A stretch of DNA of 64,000 nt, from the NCBI GenBank assembly GCA_026014705.1, contig JAOZHU010000035.1:99446-163445 (forward strand). Reading direction: 5' to 3'. Position 1 is the first letter of the stretch, and every line of letters begins with the position of its first letter. Of the stretch, positions 26,214 through 36,531 are shown one piece after another. This DNA is from Candidatus Bathyarchaeota archaeon (GTDB taxonomy: Archaea > Thermoproteota > Bathyarchaeia > Bathyarchaeales > Bathycorpusculaceae). Position numbers and translations under genes: made by a program. The notes below the pieces were generated by a model, which saw only the letters and a program-made list of their open reading frames with translations, made no database searches and was not told where the DNA came from.

Positions 26214-26888
26214 TTACGTTATCACAGTGCCAACGTTCTCGCCGTTGATAGCCGCTAAAATGTTCTCGGGTTTAAAGCCGTTCACGACGACTATTTTAAC
26301 GCGTTTATGTTTCAGAAGTTTTATCGCTTCAGGATCAATTATTTGATGAATCCCCGCTGTGTGTTTGCTCTCAGAAAAAACGTTAGCCAAATCATCAAAG
26401 GATAAACGATCAAGTTTAACAGCGTCAGGGTGCTTTCTTGGGTCTTTGTTGTAAACGCCGTCTTGGTCTGTGCCCTTAACCAGCAAATCAGCGCCCACCC
26501 TCTCCACAATTAATGCTGCTACAGAGTCTGTTGTCATGCCGGGTTTCAATCCGCCCATCACGGCGATTTGCCCTTTGCTTAAGCATTTTGCCGCTTCATC
26601 AACCGTCAAGGGCACAGTGCTGCAACTGAGGGCGCCAAGTTTCTTGATGAAAAGTTGGGCGAAAACTCGTGAAACAGAAATTGCAAGCTCATCTTGCGCT
26701 TGCTCGTCGAGAGCCAAGTTTTTGGCGATTGAGATGAATTCGCGGGCTAAGGTGCCTCCGCCGACAACGACAACGATCTCGTGTCCTTGAGTTTTTAGAG
26801 TTTTCAGCAATTCAGCGTATTTGCTTATGAGTTCGGTGTTTATTGGCGAAGCTACCACCGACCCACCTATTCGCAAGATAACGCGCAT
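26214..26888 (-). CDS. pyrH: UMP kinase, archaeal type
   Basis: Phosphorylates UMP to UDP in pyrimidine synthesis. 224 residues of the amino-acid-kinase fold: ILRIGGSVVASP and VVVVGGGTLAREFI for phosphate binding, then LLVKGTDQDGVYNKDPRKHPDA, diagnostic of archaeal PyrH. The ATG lies after GGACGAGTG. It appears to be a single gene, with its stop about 80 bases before the padR start region. Confidence 0.95.
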   Translation of the reverse strand: MRVILRIGGSVVASPINTELISKYAELLKTLKTQGHEIVVVVGGGTLAREFISIAKNLALDEQAQDELAISVSRVFAQLFIKKLGALSCSTVPLTVDEAAKCLSKGQIAVMGGLKPGMTTDSVAALIVERVGADLLVKGTDQDGVYNKDPRKHPDAVKLDRLSFDDLANVFSESKHTAGIHQIIDPEAIKLLKHKRVKIVVVNGFKPENILAAINGENVGTVIT

Positions 26889-27050
26889 GGGTCACTCGTC
26901 CTCTGAGACTTAGTGTATATGCGGCTCGGGTTAAAAATTCTTTAGCATACTCTCGTGATATTCCGTTTTTAGGCTAAAATGTGTATTAGTGCACAAGAAA
27001 TGTTAATAGGATGTTTTTCACAAAAGTGATGCACTCAGCTGGCGATAGTC

Positions 27051-28043
27051 GTGTTTGAGGAAATCGGAATACTCGGCAGTGCAATGGTGCTTTTTGTCGC
27101 ACTCATAGCTCTCGTAAGAAGCAGCGACTTCGTCGTCACAAACGCGGTTAAGATTGCAGACAGAACAGGGTTTGGCAGAACTACAATTGGTTTCCTGCTG
27201 GTTGCGTTTTCTACGACTTTACCGGAGCTTTTCGTTTCGGTCTTTTCCGCGCTTGACCCGACAACTATAGGTGTTGCGCTTGGAAACGCTTTGGGGTCAA
27301 ACGTCACGAACATTGGTTTAATTCTCGGTATATGTTTCCTTATAGTAACGCTTAGAAAATCAGGAGCCACACCACTGTCCTCAGGCACAACAAAAGAAGA
27401 AATAAGAAGACTGCATTTCGGCCTTTTCATCGCGTCCATTGTTCCGTTAACGTTACTGTATATAGGCTCTGCAAGTCAGTTTATCGGTGTGATTCTTTTC
27501 GGAATTTTTGCCTTTAACGTCTACATGCTTTCAAAAGTTAAAAACAACAAGAACGGGGAAAACATTCAAGTCGAGGCAGAAAAAGCCAAGTTTAAGAAAG
27601 CAGTCGCTCTGTTTGCGGCAGGTGCTGCGGGAGTTGTTGCAAGCGCGTATTTTATTGTTAATTCAGCGTCGTTTATAGCTGAAAGTTTAGGCGTACCCAG
27701 TGTAGTTATTGGCGGCACGATAATTGCCTTCGGCACCAGTGTACCTGAATTGGCTAACAGCATAACTTCAACCCAGAAAGGACACTTGGATCTCGCGTTG
27801 GGTAACATAGTTGGCGCTTGCTTCATCAATATAACCCTAATTTTAGGTGTTGCGTTGATAGCTTCGCCTCTGAGCGTCGAAGTTGCCGCCTTCTCAAACG
27901 TGGCGATATTTTCTCTCATTACGACGCTGTTCTTATGGTACTTTTTGTCAAGCGAGCGGATAAGTTGGAGAGAAGGCGCAATGCTGTTGATGCTGTACGT
28001 CGTGTTTGTGGTCACAAGCTACGGCGGTTACAAAACGGCATAA
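27051..28043 (+). CDS. sodium/calcium exchanger family membrane protein
   Basis: 330 residues with ten or so membrane spans and two alpha repeats. The first has AFSTTLPELFVS and GNALGSNVTNIGLILG; the second has AFGTSVPELANS and GNIVGACFINITLILG. These carry the acidic/polar residues that bind cations in YrbG-type CaCA exchangers. It probably moves Ca2+ or another cation against Na+ or H+. The start is GTG 27051; it is monocistronic. Confidence 0.93.
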   Translation: MFEEIGILGSAMVLFVALIALVRSSDFVVTNAVKIADRTGFGRTTIGFLLVAFSTTLPELFVSVFSALDPTTIGVALGNALGSNVTNIGLILGICFLIVTLRKSGATPLSSGTTKEEIRRLHFGLFIASIVPLTLLYIGSASQFIGVILFGIFAFNVYMLSKVKNNKNGENIQVEAEKAKFKKAVALFAAGAAGVVASAYFIVNSASFIAESLGVPSVVIGGTIIAFGTSVPELANSITSTQKGHLDLALGNIVGACFINITLILGVALIASPLSVEVAAFSNVAIFSLITTLFLWYFLSSERISWREGAMLLMLYVVFVVTSYGGYKTA

Positions 28044-28214
28044 AAACGAAGCGTGATAAGTGCTTCTACACAAGTTTAGAGGGATACATAGCTTGTTTTT
28101 CTGATTGCTTGCGCTTCATAAACCAAATTTATTCATCAAAGAAGATTTTAGAGCGACCGCCAAGGAAAATTATCGGAAATAAAGTTGCTGTCGCCAAACC
28201 TAAATGGAACGCGC

Positions 28215-29018
28215 TTATCTGATTAATCTCTTTTTCATCAGGTTTATGCTCAACACGAAGAAGACAAAAGTGGCAGCCATTATCCAAACTAAGCCAAGCA
28301 GCATAGATGCTTCGACATTGCCGAGAATCAACCCCCTACTCAAATTAACCACGTGAGTTAGCGGCAGAAAAACCTGAGCCGCCGTCTGCACGAACGAAGG
28401 TAATGTTGAAAGCGGAAAGAAAGTGCCGCTTAACAGGAACATAGGCGTCACAAACAAGAACGCGGGGTAATTGAAAAAGTCAATGTTTGGCGCAATTGCC
28501 GTGAAGCACATTGCGATGGAGCTGAATAGCAAACCACCCAAAAACGCAAGCAGAGGCACCAACAGAAACAGCGGGCTGGAGACCAAACCGAAAGCCGCTA
28601 TCACAGCCAAAACCGTAGTGGAGTTTATAGCTGCGCGGGTGGCTCCCCAAACGAGCTCGCCAGCAATCACTTCTTCAACGCTGACAGGTGTGGCAATGAT
28701 GGCGTCAAAGGTTTTCTGGAAGTACATGCGCACAAAAGACGCGTAAGTGCACTCAAAAAATGAGCCGTACATTATTGATATGGCGACCAGCGCAGGTGCA
28801 ATGAAATTCACGTAAGGCATGCCTTCTATTGGTTGAACGAAACCGCCCAAGCCCAAACCTAAGGCTAATAGGTACAAAATCGGTTCTATGAGCGAAGGGA
28901 AAAAGTTGACCCGTATGGTTTTCATGAAGACATCCAGATTTCTTCGCCAAACGTTCCAAACTCTGTAAGTGAGCCTAGGCACTGCAAAACGGGTAGGTGA
29001 ATCAGTTATTTTGGTCAA
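28215..29018 (-). CDS. ABC-2 type transporter permease
   Basis: 267 residues, six predicted membrane spans. An N-terminal amphipathic segment (RVWNVWRRNLDVFMKTIRVNFFPSLIEP) leads into the first helix, and SGTFFPLSTLPSFVQTAAQVFLPLTHVV is the ABC-2 signature region. It is translationally coupled to the upstream ATPase by a 4-base overlap. It is separate from the PadR-regulated exporter and of unknown substrate. Confidence 0.92.
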   Translation of the reverse strand: MTKITDSPTRFAVPRLTYRVWNVWRRNLDVFMKTIRVNFFPSLIEPILYLLALGLGLGGFVQPIEGMPYVNFIAPALVAISIMYGSFFECTYASFVRMYFQKTFDAIIATPVSVEEVIAGELVWGATRAAINSTTVLAVIAAFGLVSSPLFLLVPLLAFLGGLLFSSIAMCFTAIAPNIDFFNYPAFLFVTPMFLLSGTFFPLSTLPSFVQTAAQVFLPLTHVVNLSRGLILGNVEASMLLGLVWIMAATFVFFVLSINLMKKRLIR

Positions 29019-29938
29019 TCTCTAAGTCCCTTTCCAGTCAGTTTAAGAAAAACGTCTTCCAAATTGGCGTTCCGTATTGTTACGTTCTTACTTGGGAACT
29101 TGGCGAGGAAGTTTTCGAAGACACCATGTGGCTGATCTGTAAACACGTGAACACGGTCGCCGAATACTTCAAAGCGAGCAGACGGGAACTCTTTTTTCAG
29201 GGCGCGCAGCAGGTTTTCATCGTTGTCCATTTCCAGCACATCTTCTCCGACGTGCCGCTTAACGAGCTCCACTGGTGCACCCTGCTCGATGATTCTGCTA
29301 TTGTCCATAATTAGGAGCCTGTCGCAAAGCGAAGCAGCTTCATCCATATAGTGCGTTGTCAAAATTATCGTCACTCCACGTCTCCGCAAAGCGCGCACGC
29401 CTTCCCAAACTGTGCGCCGTGCTTGCGGGTCCAATCCCGTTGTGGGCTCGTCCAAAAGCAGAATCTGAGGCTCGTTAATCAAAGCCCTCGCCAAAATCAG
29501 ACGTCGCTTCATGCCTGTAGACAGTTCGGAAATAACCACATCTCGTTTCTCTTCAAGCTGAAAAAACCTCAATAGTTCTACTGCACGTTTTTCAGCCTCG
29601 GCTTTCTGTATATCAAAGTAACGGGCATAGACTAGAAGATTCTTTACAACGGTGAAGTCAGGGTCAAGATTGTCCTCTTGTGGGGCTACGCCTATTATGC
29701 GTTTTATTTCGCGTGCTTGTGCCGTGACGCTCATACCACCCACGGCTAACTCTCCCTCGGTTAAGGGCAAAAAACAGTAAATCATCCGCACGGTGGTGGT
29801 TTTCCCAGCGCCGTTTGGACCCAAAAAGCCTACACACTCACCTTTGTTAACTTCAAAGTCTATTCTGTTCACTGCCGTGAAGTTACCAAACTTCTTCGTT
29901 AACCCGCGAGCCTTAATGAGTACTTCTGAAGAGAACAT
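29015..29938 (-). CDS. ABC transporter ATP-binding protein, DrrA/CcmA-like
   Basis: 307 residues from ATG 29938, which follows a strong GGAAGAGGT. The track start at 30070 adds a non-homologous N-terminus. Walker A is GPNGAGKTTTVRM, signature LSTGMKRRLILARAL, Walker B ILLLDEPTTGLDPQ, H-loop TTHYMDEA. A C-terminal regulatory tail is present. It pairs with the downstream permease. Confidence 0.94.
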   Translation of the reverse strand: MFSSEVLIKARGLTKKFGNFTAVNRIDFEVNKGECVGFLGPNGAGKTTTVRMIYCFLPLTEGELAVGGMSVTAQAREIKRIIGVAPQEDNLDPDFTVVKNLLVYARYFDIQKAEAEKRAVELLRFFQLEEKRDVVISELSTGMKRRLILARALINEPQILLLDEPTTGLDPQARRTVWEGVRALRRRGVTIILTTHYMDEAASLCDRLLIMDNSRIIEQGAPVELVKRHVGEDVLEMDNDENLLRALKKEFPSARFEVFGDRVHVFTDQPHGVFENFLAKFPSKNVTIRNANLEDVFLKLTGKGLRD

Positions 29939-30085
29939 ACCTCTTCCTTCGCTAATCACTGCGCGTGGCTGCTTAAAAACTGCTGCTATGCTCCAAAGAA
30001 GTCCAGCGACGGCGACGACAGTCTTTTTATGTTCACCCATCATTGTTTGAGACGGGAAGCAAGTGAACAACAGGATGCAGGGAAA

Positions 30086-31290
30086 ATGATAGACGATGTG
30101 TCAAGATTCTACTCAAAGAATGTAATGAACATTAAGCGCTCCGCCATCCGAGACCTGCTGAAAATCACTCGCCAACCTGTATGATTTCGTTTGGTGGTGG
30201 CCTTCCGTCGCCAGAAACCTTCCCAATCAAAGAAATCGAGGAGATTGCGTGCCAAATGCTGCGGGAAAAGGGCACAGTGGCACTGCAATATGGACCCACG
30301 GAAGGAGAACCTGAATTGCGGGAGGAAATAACAAAATGGATGAGGCGAGAGAAAGCCGCTGTCAAACCTGAAAACATACTCGTGACCTCGGGTTCACAGC
30401 AAGGGCTAGACATAATTTCCAAAATTTTTCTGGACCCAGATGATATCATAATAGTGGAGTTGCCTTCTTACATGGGCGGTTTGCAGGCGTTCAGTGCTTA
30501 CAGGGCGAAACTGGTGGGCGTTCCTCAAGATAACGATGGCATTCGAACTGACCTGCTTGAAAAGGCGTTAGCTAAATTGGCGAGGCGTCACAGGAAGCCC
30601 AAATTCATCTATGTGGTTCCCGACTTCCAGAATCCCTCAGGCGTAACACTGACGCTTGAAAGGCGAAAGCGCTTGCTGGAGTTGGCTCATGAATATGAGG
30701 TGCCGATAATCGAAGATAGTCCTTACCGTGATCTGCGCTTCGCAGGCAACTTTGTTCCCATGATTTGCAGTTTGGACAATGAAAACCACGTAATAGCGTT
30801 AGGCACGTTTTCCAAGCTGCTCTGCCCGGGCTTGAGGTTGGCATGGATAGCGGCGCCGACAGACTGGATGGAAAGGATGGTCGCTGCAAAACAAAGCATG
30901 GACTTATCATCACCGATTTTCACTCAGCTCATAGTTGCAGAATACCTGAAACGTGGCTTGCTGCCGCAGCAGGTGGACAATATCCGCAAGTTGTACGCCA
31001 AAAAACGTGAAGCGATGATTAAAGCCCTGCAGCGTTACATGCCAAGAGAAGTAACGTGGACTGAACCTGAGGGCGGCTTATTCTTATGGGTTAAACTGCC
31101 CAATCAAATGGACACGAACGCGCTGTTTCCGAAAGCTGTTGAAAGCAAAGTAGCCTACGTGATAGTCTCTGCTTTCCACTTCAACGGCAAAGGGCAAAAT
31201 ACGATGCGACTGAACTTTTCGTACCCATCAGAGGCGCAAATCGAAGAAGGAATCAGACGGTTGGCTAATGTGATTCGTGAAAACATGTAG
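30086..31290 (+). CDS. PLP-dependent aminotransferase (class I/LysN-like) with a frameshift near its 5' end
   Basis: The main frame from ATG 30181 encodes 369 residues: GGGLPSPETFP, SGSQQGLDII, the DFQNPSG loop, and LGTFSKLLCPGLRLAW with the PLP lysine. This is the 2-aminoadipate/aromatic aminotransferase group. Directly upstream, an ATG at 30086 in a different frame encodes VMNIKRSAIRDLLKITRQPV, exactly the N-terminal stretch these enzymes have before ISFGGGLP, ending in TGA at 30182. One missing base near 30179-30181 would restore a continuous gene. It may be a sequencing error, a recent mutation, or a shorter working form. Confidence 0.88.
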
Positions 31291-31468
31291 CAATGTCTGG
31301 GCACGTAGCCGCGTTTGCAGTTAGGGCAGATTGCTTCTTTCTCATTCGGGAAATTTTCACAGGCGGCGCTGCAAGTGGGCATTTCGTTTGCCGCTCACTT
31401 GTTTACCAGAAAAACCATACTCGCCCGAATATGCGGAAAAATGCGTGAACCCGCTAAAAGCCATTTTA

Positions 31469-34417
31469 CTATCTGAATCTTCTGCTGAGCGCTTTGCGTT
31501 CGGCTTCCAGAACCAACTCATAAAACCTGTCCGTAAGCTTCGCTTCTTTCTCCAGAACGCTTGCGATGTCTGATGATTGAACTTTCCTAGCGCTTAAGGC
31601 TACTGCCGCGGTTTTTCCATATTTTGCGATTAACTGTGCACTCTGCACTGCATGCGCCTGCAGTTTCTCTTCGCTCTTAACCAGTTTCTGCCCCCTCTTG
31701 TCAATCAGCGACAGCGCAGTTTCCTCCTCCACCTTCAATAGCCCTATCTCCTGTGAACCGCATCTGGGGCATTTGGGCTGCGCAGGCAAGTCTTTAACAC
31801 GAATCATCTCCAAGTAGTCCCAACAACGCGTGCACACGAACGTGCCCGTTTCATTCAGCAAACGCGCCTTGGCGGATTCAACCAGCACCGCGCGCAGACG
31901 TTCGGGCGGAACAAGGTCTGTTTTCATGCTTACGCGTTCAATGCCTACTCGAGCTATAGGTGTTGCGCTATCGCCGCTGTCTACTATCTGCAATCGGATG
32001 CCGCCATGGCGAATTTGACTTAAAACGTGAACAAGCCCTTCTGCATCGAGGTCTTTTGTGAATACCTCTTTTAAGCCTTCTTCGTAAATGGGCGTTTCCT
32101 CAAAACTGGTAATGAGTTTCTGCAGGCTTACATTGCTGAAGTCAGCCCATTTCTTCAAGGCGCCGAAACGCCGCGCTACATGAATCACTCGCCTCTTGAA
32201 TAAGCCTGTCTTCACAGTTGACTTTGTTAAAGTATCCTTGACAGCGTCTGCAGACATTGCACATAATTCCTCGAATATTTCGAGCAAGCGGGCAGAGTTG
32301 GCTGCGCCTAAGGTTTGCACAAAAATACGGTACGGGTCATGCTGCACCACGATGCCGTGCCCAAGCTTATCCGAGAGAATTTGCCCAAGCAACTGAGCTA
32401 AGGCACGGTTCGTAAGGGAACCGAAGTTAGCGTGAACTATGACAAAGTCTTCCCAGTCTTCCATGACTATTCGCTGCGGCGTAGGCACCGCTATGCCCGC
32501 TTGCACTTGCTCAAGCGTCTCTGCCAGAGCACGCTGAATTGTATCTGCGTCAGCCGGGTACTGCTCGCTGAGGAAGGCGGCGATTTCTTTGGGCGAAAGC
32601 CCGCTGCTCATTTTCGCCTCTACAACGCCGCGTATCGAAGCTACTTCTTGAGCCACTTCGAAGGGCACAGGGATTTCTTCGCCTATCCAGCTGGGTATGG
32701 CTCCAGTCGGGTCGTCAACAGCGCGCACGTACACTTTATCGTCAGTAGTATGCACTATTTGCCATGGGCTGCCGCGGATGATGAATTTTGTGCCCGCCTT
32801 GCCGTATTCAGCCATGAACGCCTCGTCCAGAACACCGATTGAGGTGTCGCTGGCGTCGTCAACCACGAGAAACTGTTTTTCTTCAGGAATCATGGACAAA
32901 TTGTCAAAATAGTATTCGAAAAGTGCGTTGGTTCGCTGCGGCTTGAGAACAACTTTGTCTTCGAAAGAAGCCCACGCCAAGCGCGGAAAACGCTGATGCA
33001 TGTACTTCAACACTTTTTCAACATCCGCCAGCGTCATCTCTAAGTACGGATACGCGTTCTGCGCAATCGCTAAAATCTCGCTGAACTCTAGCCGCTTGTT
33101 CTTAAGCAGCAACCCTGCAACTTGATGAGTTAAAGCGTCGTAAGGTTTATGCGGAACTGCGACTGGCTCCAACTCCTCTTTCAATGCTCTCCGCGCGATA
33201 ACCAATGCCTCCAACGTGTCGTCGGAATCCATGCCTATGATTACGCCCTCAGCTATACGCCCCACGCTGTGTCCTGCTCTGCCCACACGCTGAATTAGCC
33301 TTGTTACTTGCCGCGGGCTCATATACTGAATAACGAGGTCAATGCGACCCACATCGATGCCAAGTTCAAGGCTGCTGGTGGCAATGAGCCCTTTCAAATC
33401 GCCTTTTTTCAGCCCTGTTTCTGCGGCTATCCGCGAAGGCTTAGCCAAGGAGCCATGATGTATGGAAACTGGGAAATCCATGTCCCAAACCTTGAGGCGG
33501 CTGGCTAAAACCTCTGAAACTGAGCGAGTGTTCGTAAATAAGAGCACCGATTTGCGTTTGCTCATGTACTCGCGGATAACCCGCAGCCGTGCAGCCACCT
33601 CTGGATGCGTGTAAAGTCTTCCTGCCAGCTGTACATCTTCCTCAGTAGGCTGCGGTAAAATCACTTTCAACCGCACCATCTTGGCAACGGGCACGCGGAT
33701 GATCTCGACGCTGCGGCTGTTGCCGACGAGAAACTGCGCCACTTTATCAGGGCTGCCTATTGTTGCGGATAAACCTATCATTTGGAAGTTTCTGCCAACA
33801 AGAGCCCTAACTCGCTCCAACGCCAAGGCAAGCTGGCTTCCGCGCTTGCTGTCCGCCAACTCGTGCACTTCGTCGATCACCACCCAGCGGAGACTCTGCA
33901 GGTGCTGCCGCAGCAGCCAACCCGAAAGTATAGCCTGCAACGTTTCAGGTGTAGTTATCAAAATGTCTGGCGGACTCCGCGATTGCCTCGTGCGTTCTTT
34001 GGTGTCTGTGTCACCGTGCCTAACCGCGAGCTTTATGTCTAAATTGTTACACCACCATTCTAACCGCTCAAGCATGTCCCTGTTCAACGCTCGCAACGGC
34101 GTAATATACAACACTTTAATGCCGGGTGCCTGCGGCTGCTGAAGCAGCATGCTGAGCACGGGAAGAAACGCGGCTTCGGTTTTGCCTGTCGCCGTGGGCG
34201 AGATTAACAGGACGTTTTTGCCTTCTAGAATTCTGGGAATCGTTTTCTCCTGAGGCTCAGTGGGTTTAGGAAATCCCTTCTGCTCAACGAGCCTTCGCAC
34301 TGGCTTAACAAGCAATTCAAAAACGTTACTCGGCGCTTCTTGCACTCTTAAGTAACCCTCAGCGGCGACAACATTAGCTGAGAACCTGCTGTAAAAACAT
34401 TTTGGCACAATTTCCAT
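31469..34417 (-). CDS. Lhr-type superfamily 2 ATP-dependent helicase
   Basis: 982 residues. Motif I is SPTATGKTEAAF (about residues 73-84), motif II DEVHELADS, motif III GLSATIG, and motif VI RLIQRVGRAGHS. After the RecA domains come a winged-helix/Lhr-core region, then a C-terminal zinc element (CTRCWDYLEMI with CPRCGSQEIG) and a helical tail. Family members remodel DNA or DNA-RNA hybrids in repair. The ATG lies 111 bases from tRNA-Ala. It is a single gene with no nuclease partner in the immediate operon. Confidence 0.93.
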   Translation of the reverse strand: MEIVPKCFYSRFSANVVAAEGYLRVQEAPSNVFELLVKPVRRLVEQKGFPKPTEPQEKTIPRILEGKNVLLISPTATGKTEAAFLPVLSMLLQQPQAPGIKVLYITPLRALNRDMLERLEWWCNNLDIKLAVRHGDTDTKERTRQSRSPPDILITTPETLQAILSGWLLRQHLQSLRWVVIDEVHELADSKRGSQLALALERVRALVGRNFQMIGLSATIGSPDKVAQFLVGNSRSVEIIRVPVAKMVRLKVILPQPTEEDVQLAGRLYTHPEVAARLRVIREYMSKRKSVLLFTNTRSVSEVLASRLKVWDMDFPVSIHHGSLAKPSRIAAETGLKKGDLKGLIATSSLELGIDVGRIDLVIQYMSPRQVTRLIQRVGRAGHSVGRIAEGVIIGMDSDDTLEALVIARRALKEELEPVAVPHKPYDALTHQVAGLLLKNKRLEFSEILAIAQNAYPYLEMTLADVEKVLKYMHQRFPRLAWASFEDKVVLKPQRTNALFEYYFDNLSMIPEEKQFLVVDDASDTSIGVLDEAFMAEYGKAGTKFIIRGSPWQIVHTTDDKVYVRAVDDPTGAIPSWIGEEIPVPFEVAQEVASIRGVVEAKMSSGLSPKEIAAFLSEQYPADADTIQRALAETLEQVQAGIAVPTPQRIVMEDWEDFVIVHANFGSLTNRALAQLLGQILSDKLGHGIVVQHDPYRIFVQTLGAANSARLLEIFEELCAMSADAVKDTLTKSTVKTGLFKRRVIHVARRFGALKKWADFSNVSLQKLITSFEETPIYEEGLKEVFTKDLDAEGLVHVLSQIRHGGIRLQIVDSGDSATPIARVGIERVSMKTDLVPPERLRAVLVESAKARLLNETGTFVCTRCWDYLEMIRVKDLPAQPKCPRCGSQEIGLLKVEEETALSLIDKRGQKLVKSEEKLQAHAVQSAQLIAKYGKTAAVALSARKVQSSDIASVLEKEAKLTDRFYELVLEAERKALSRRFR

Positions 34418-34528
34418 GATTCACTTAACTAGGCTCTGCGCTCGTACAATTTGCCTGCTCTGATTCTCTATGATGGAAATGTGCAATGGCTGATTCATGC
34501 AACAGAACCGTCTACTTATGCATAATTA

Positions 34529-34606
34529 TGGTGGACTGGGCGGGATTCGAACCCGCGGCCTCCACGATGCCAACGTGGCGATCGTACCAGACTGATCTAC
34601 CAGCCC
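34529..34606 (-). tRNA. tRNA-Ala (GGC)
   Basis: Cloverleaf on the minus strand: acceptor GGGCTGG with CCAGTCC, D arm GATC-AGTCTGGTAC-GATC, anticodon arm CCACG-TTGGCAT-CGTGG (anticodon GGC), T arm GCGGG-TTCGAAT-CCCGC. The discriminator A is followed by an encoded CCA (34529-34531). There is no intron. A TTAAATG TATA-like box lies about 35 bases upstream of the 5' end. Confidence 0.96.
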
Positions 34607-34735
34607 TCAGACACACTAAGCACAGATAAAAAACATTTAAGCATTATGTATCCTGCTCCCAGCAAGACATGGCTCGCGTAGTTATCTGCAAAAGCCTTTT
34701 AACAGGAACGCTCCCTCAGTTGATACGGGATAAAC

Positions 34736-36481
34736 ATGCTTAAGAAAACAAGTCAGCATTTGAGACATTCGCGATTCAAGCTTCGACATTTCGGCTTAGC
34801 CATACTCACTCTATCGCTATTTTTAGCTGCATTTGCTATTCTGGCTTTTCAACAATCGGCGAGGGCGCAAACTGACGAGGATTTGGCAGCAACCTACGCG
34901 CCAGTTCTTCACTTCACAAGCGGCGAGAAATTCTATCCAACCTCCGTCGACTACATCATCGAAAGCTCAGTTCTAAAGCAGCGCAACTCAGACGGAACTT
35001 CATCCATCATTGACTCTTCACCCCGCCTTAACACTCTGGGGACTCACACGTCAAGCAACCTGTTCCTCGACAACAAATTAGGCACGTTCGAAGCCATTGC
35101 GGCTGATTATGCTGCTGACGCGGCAAGCACAAGCTATTATGCGTACGTGAACGTTGCACGAAGCAGTTCACTCACAGTCATCCAGTACTGGCTCTTTTAC
35201 ATTTTCAATAACGGACCAATGAACGATCATCAAGGCGACATCGAAGTCATCCAAGTGTTCCTCGACGCTTCCGGAAACCCGCAGACGGTACTAGCCTCGC
35301 AGCATGGCGCAGGACAAAACGCGGCATGGAGCGATGTAGAGAAGTCAGACACGCACCCAGTTATCTACGTGGCGCAGGGCTCACACGCCAACTACTTCAG
35401 GTCGTATCAGGGCAAGATGGGCATAGAAAACGACATCGTGGGAAGCGACGGCAAAACAATATCCGCAAATCAACTCACACTTGTGCAGCTCAACAGTCAG
35501 AGCTGGCTGAATTTCAAGGGACGATGGGGCTACTGGGGCACAGACGCAGAAGTCGCGTTAGGCAGGGCGGGACCGCTCGGACCAAAATATAACCAAGACG
35601 GCGTCAGATGGTCACAGCCAAGCACGTATTTAGCTTCAACATTCCATGTGGACGGCGCCTACTTCATTCTCGCGTGGCTAGTAGCCAACTTCCTGCTGCT
35701 GCTCGCCATATACATCGTTGCACGCAGCGCTTGGAAAATCTACTGCATAGCTAAACTACAGAGAAAAGGTGGGCTGCTGGTGGGCAAGTTCCTAAAGGGA
35801 AGAGGAGGCATCGGATTGATAATTGGCATTGTCGCGATAGTGGTAACCGTTGCAGCTTTGTTTGTACCATGGTACAGTGTCACCGCGTCATCTGAAGCTG
35901 GACCACTGGCTCAGCAGGGTGGAGTTACTTTGGTGAATGTGGACGGGGTAAACGGCGTAACCGTCAATTTGTTCCTTGGAGCGGACAACGCGGATTCAAC
36001 CTCTGGCTACGTAAGCTTATTCTCGGCAATGCTGCCCTTCGCCATAATCATCGCCGCAGGCGTTATACTGTTGACGCTCGATGTAATCGGCGTTAGAAGC
36101 GGCAGAAAACTGGGACTAAAGCTCATAATCAGCATGGTCGGCACACTGTTGCCCGTTATTTTCATCATCGTTCTCATTTCGCAGCTTTCAGCGTTAGTGC
36201 CCTTCGCAGCGGGACTTTTACCGGGGCAAACAGTGCCCAGCCAAGTTGAAAGCATGGTGCGCTCCATCTCGTCAAGCCCGATAGGAGGAACAACAAGTTC
36301 GCAGTTCCCTGTCGTCGGCGTAACCACGGTTAACTGGGGTTTAGGCATCGGAGCATACTTGCTCATTGTGGCTGCTGTGCTCAGAATAGTGGGCGGTTTC
36401 ATAATGTACACGGCGCCAGAACTGCAGAGAGAAACCCAACTGCCGCCAGCGCCTCCGCCACCTCCACCGCCACCAGCATGA
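34736..36481 (+). CDS. exported Vps62-like protein with C-terminal membrane domain and poly-Pro tail
   Basis: 581 residues. An N-terminal signal or anchor helix (LAILTLSLFLAAFAILAF) precedes an extracellular domain beginning YAPVLHFTSGEKFYPTSVDY and containing IQYWLFYIFNNGPMNDHQGDIE and YVAQGSHANYF, the pattern of Vps62/DUF946 proteins. Four or five membrane helices follow, ending in a cytoplasmic or external PPAPPPPPPPPA tail. The function is unknown. The gene is monocistronic, and a T-rich terminator follows it. Confidence 0.75.
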   Translation: MLKKTSQHLRHSRFKLRHFGLAILTLSLFLAAFAILAFQQSARAQTDEDLAATYAPVLHFTSGEKFYPTSVDYIIESSVLKQRNSDGTSSIIDSSPRLNTLGTHTSSNLFLDNKLGTFEAIAADYAADAASTSYYAYVNVARSSSLTVIQYWLFYIFNNGPMNDHQGDIEVIQVFLDASGNPQTVLASQHGAGQNAAWSDVEKSDTHPVIYVAQGSHANYFRSYQGKMGIENDIVGSDGKTISANQLTLVQLNSQSWLNFKGRWGYWGTDAEVALGRAGPLGPKYNQDGVRWSQPSTYLASTFHVDGAYFILAWLVANFLLLLAIYIVARSAWKIYCIAKLQRKGGLLVGKFLKGRGGIGLIIGIVAIVVTVAALFVPWYSVTASSEAGPLAQQGGVTLVNVDGVNGVTVNLFLGADNADSTSGYVSLFSAMLPFAIIIAAGVILLTLDVIGVRSGRKLGLKLIISMVGTLLPVIFIIVLISQLSALVPFAAGLLPGQTVPSQVESMVRSISSSPIGGTTSSQFPVVGVTTVNWGLGIGAYLLIVAAVLRIVGGFIMYTAPELQRETQLPPAPPPPPPPPA

Positions 36482-36512
36482 GAGACCCAGAAGCAAAGCC
36501 AAAAGTTTTCCC

Positions 36513-36531
36513 ACTTTTTTCCTTTCTTTTT
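36513..36531 (+). terminator. T-rich terminator after the Vps62-like gene
   Basis: The non-template strand carries two consecutive pyrimidine/T runs (CTTTTTTCCTTTCTTTTT) about 30 bases after the stop codon, the usual form of an archaeal intrinsic terminator. No hairpin is needed. Confidence 0.4.
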
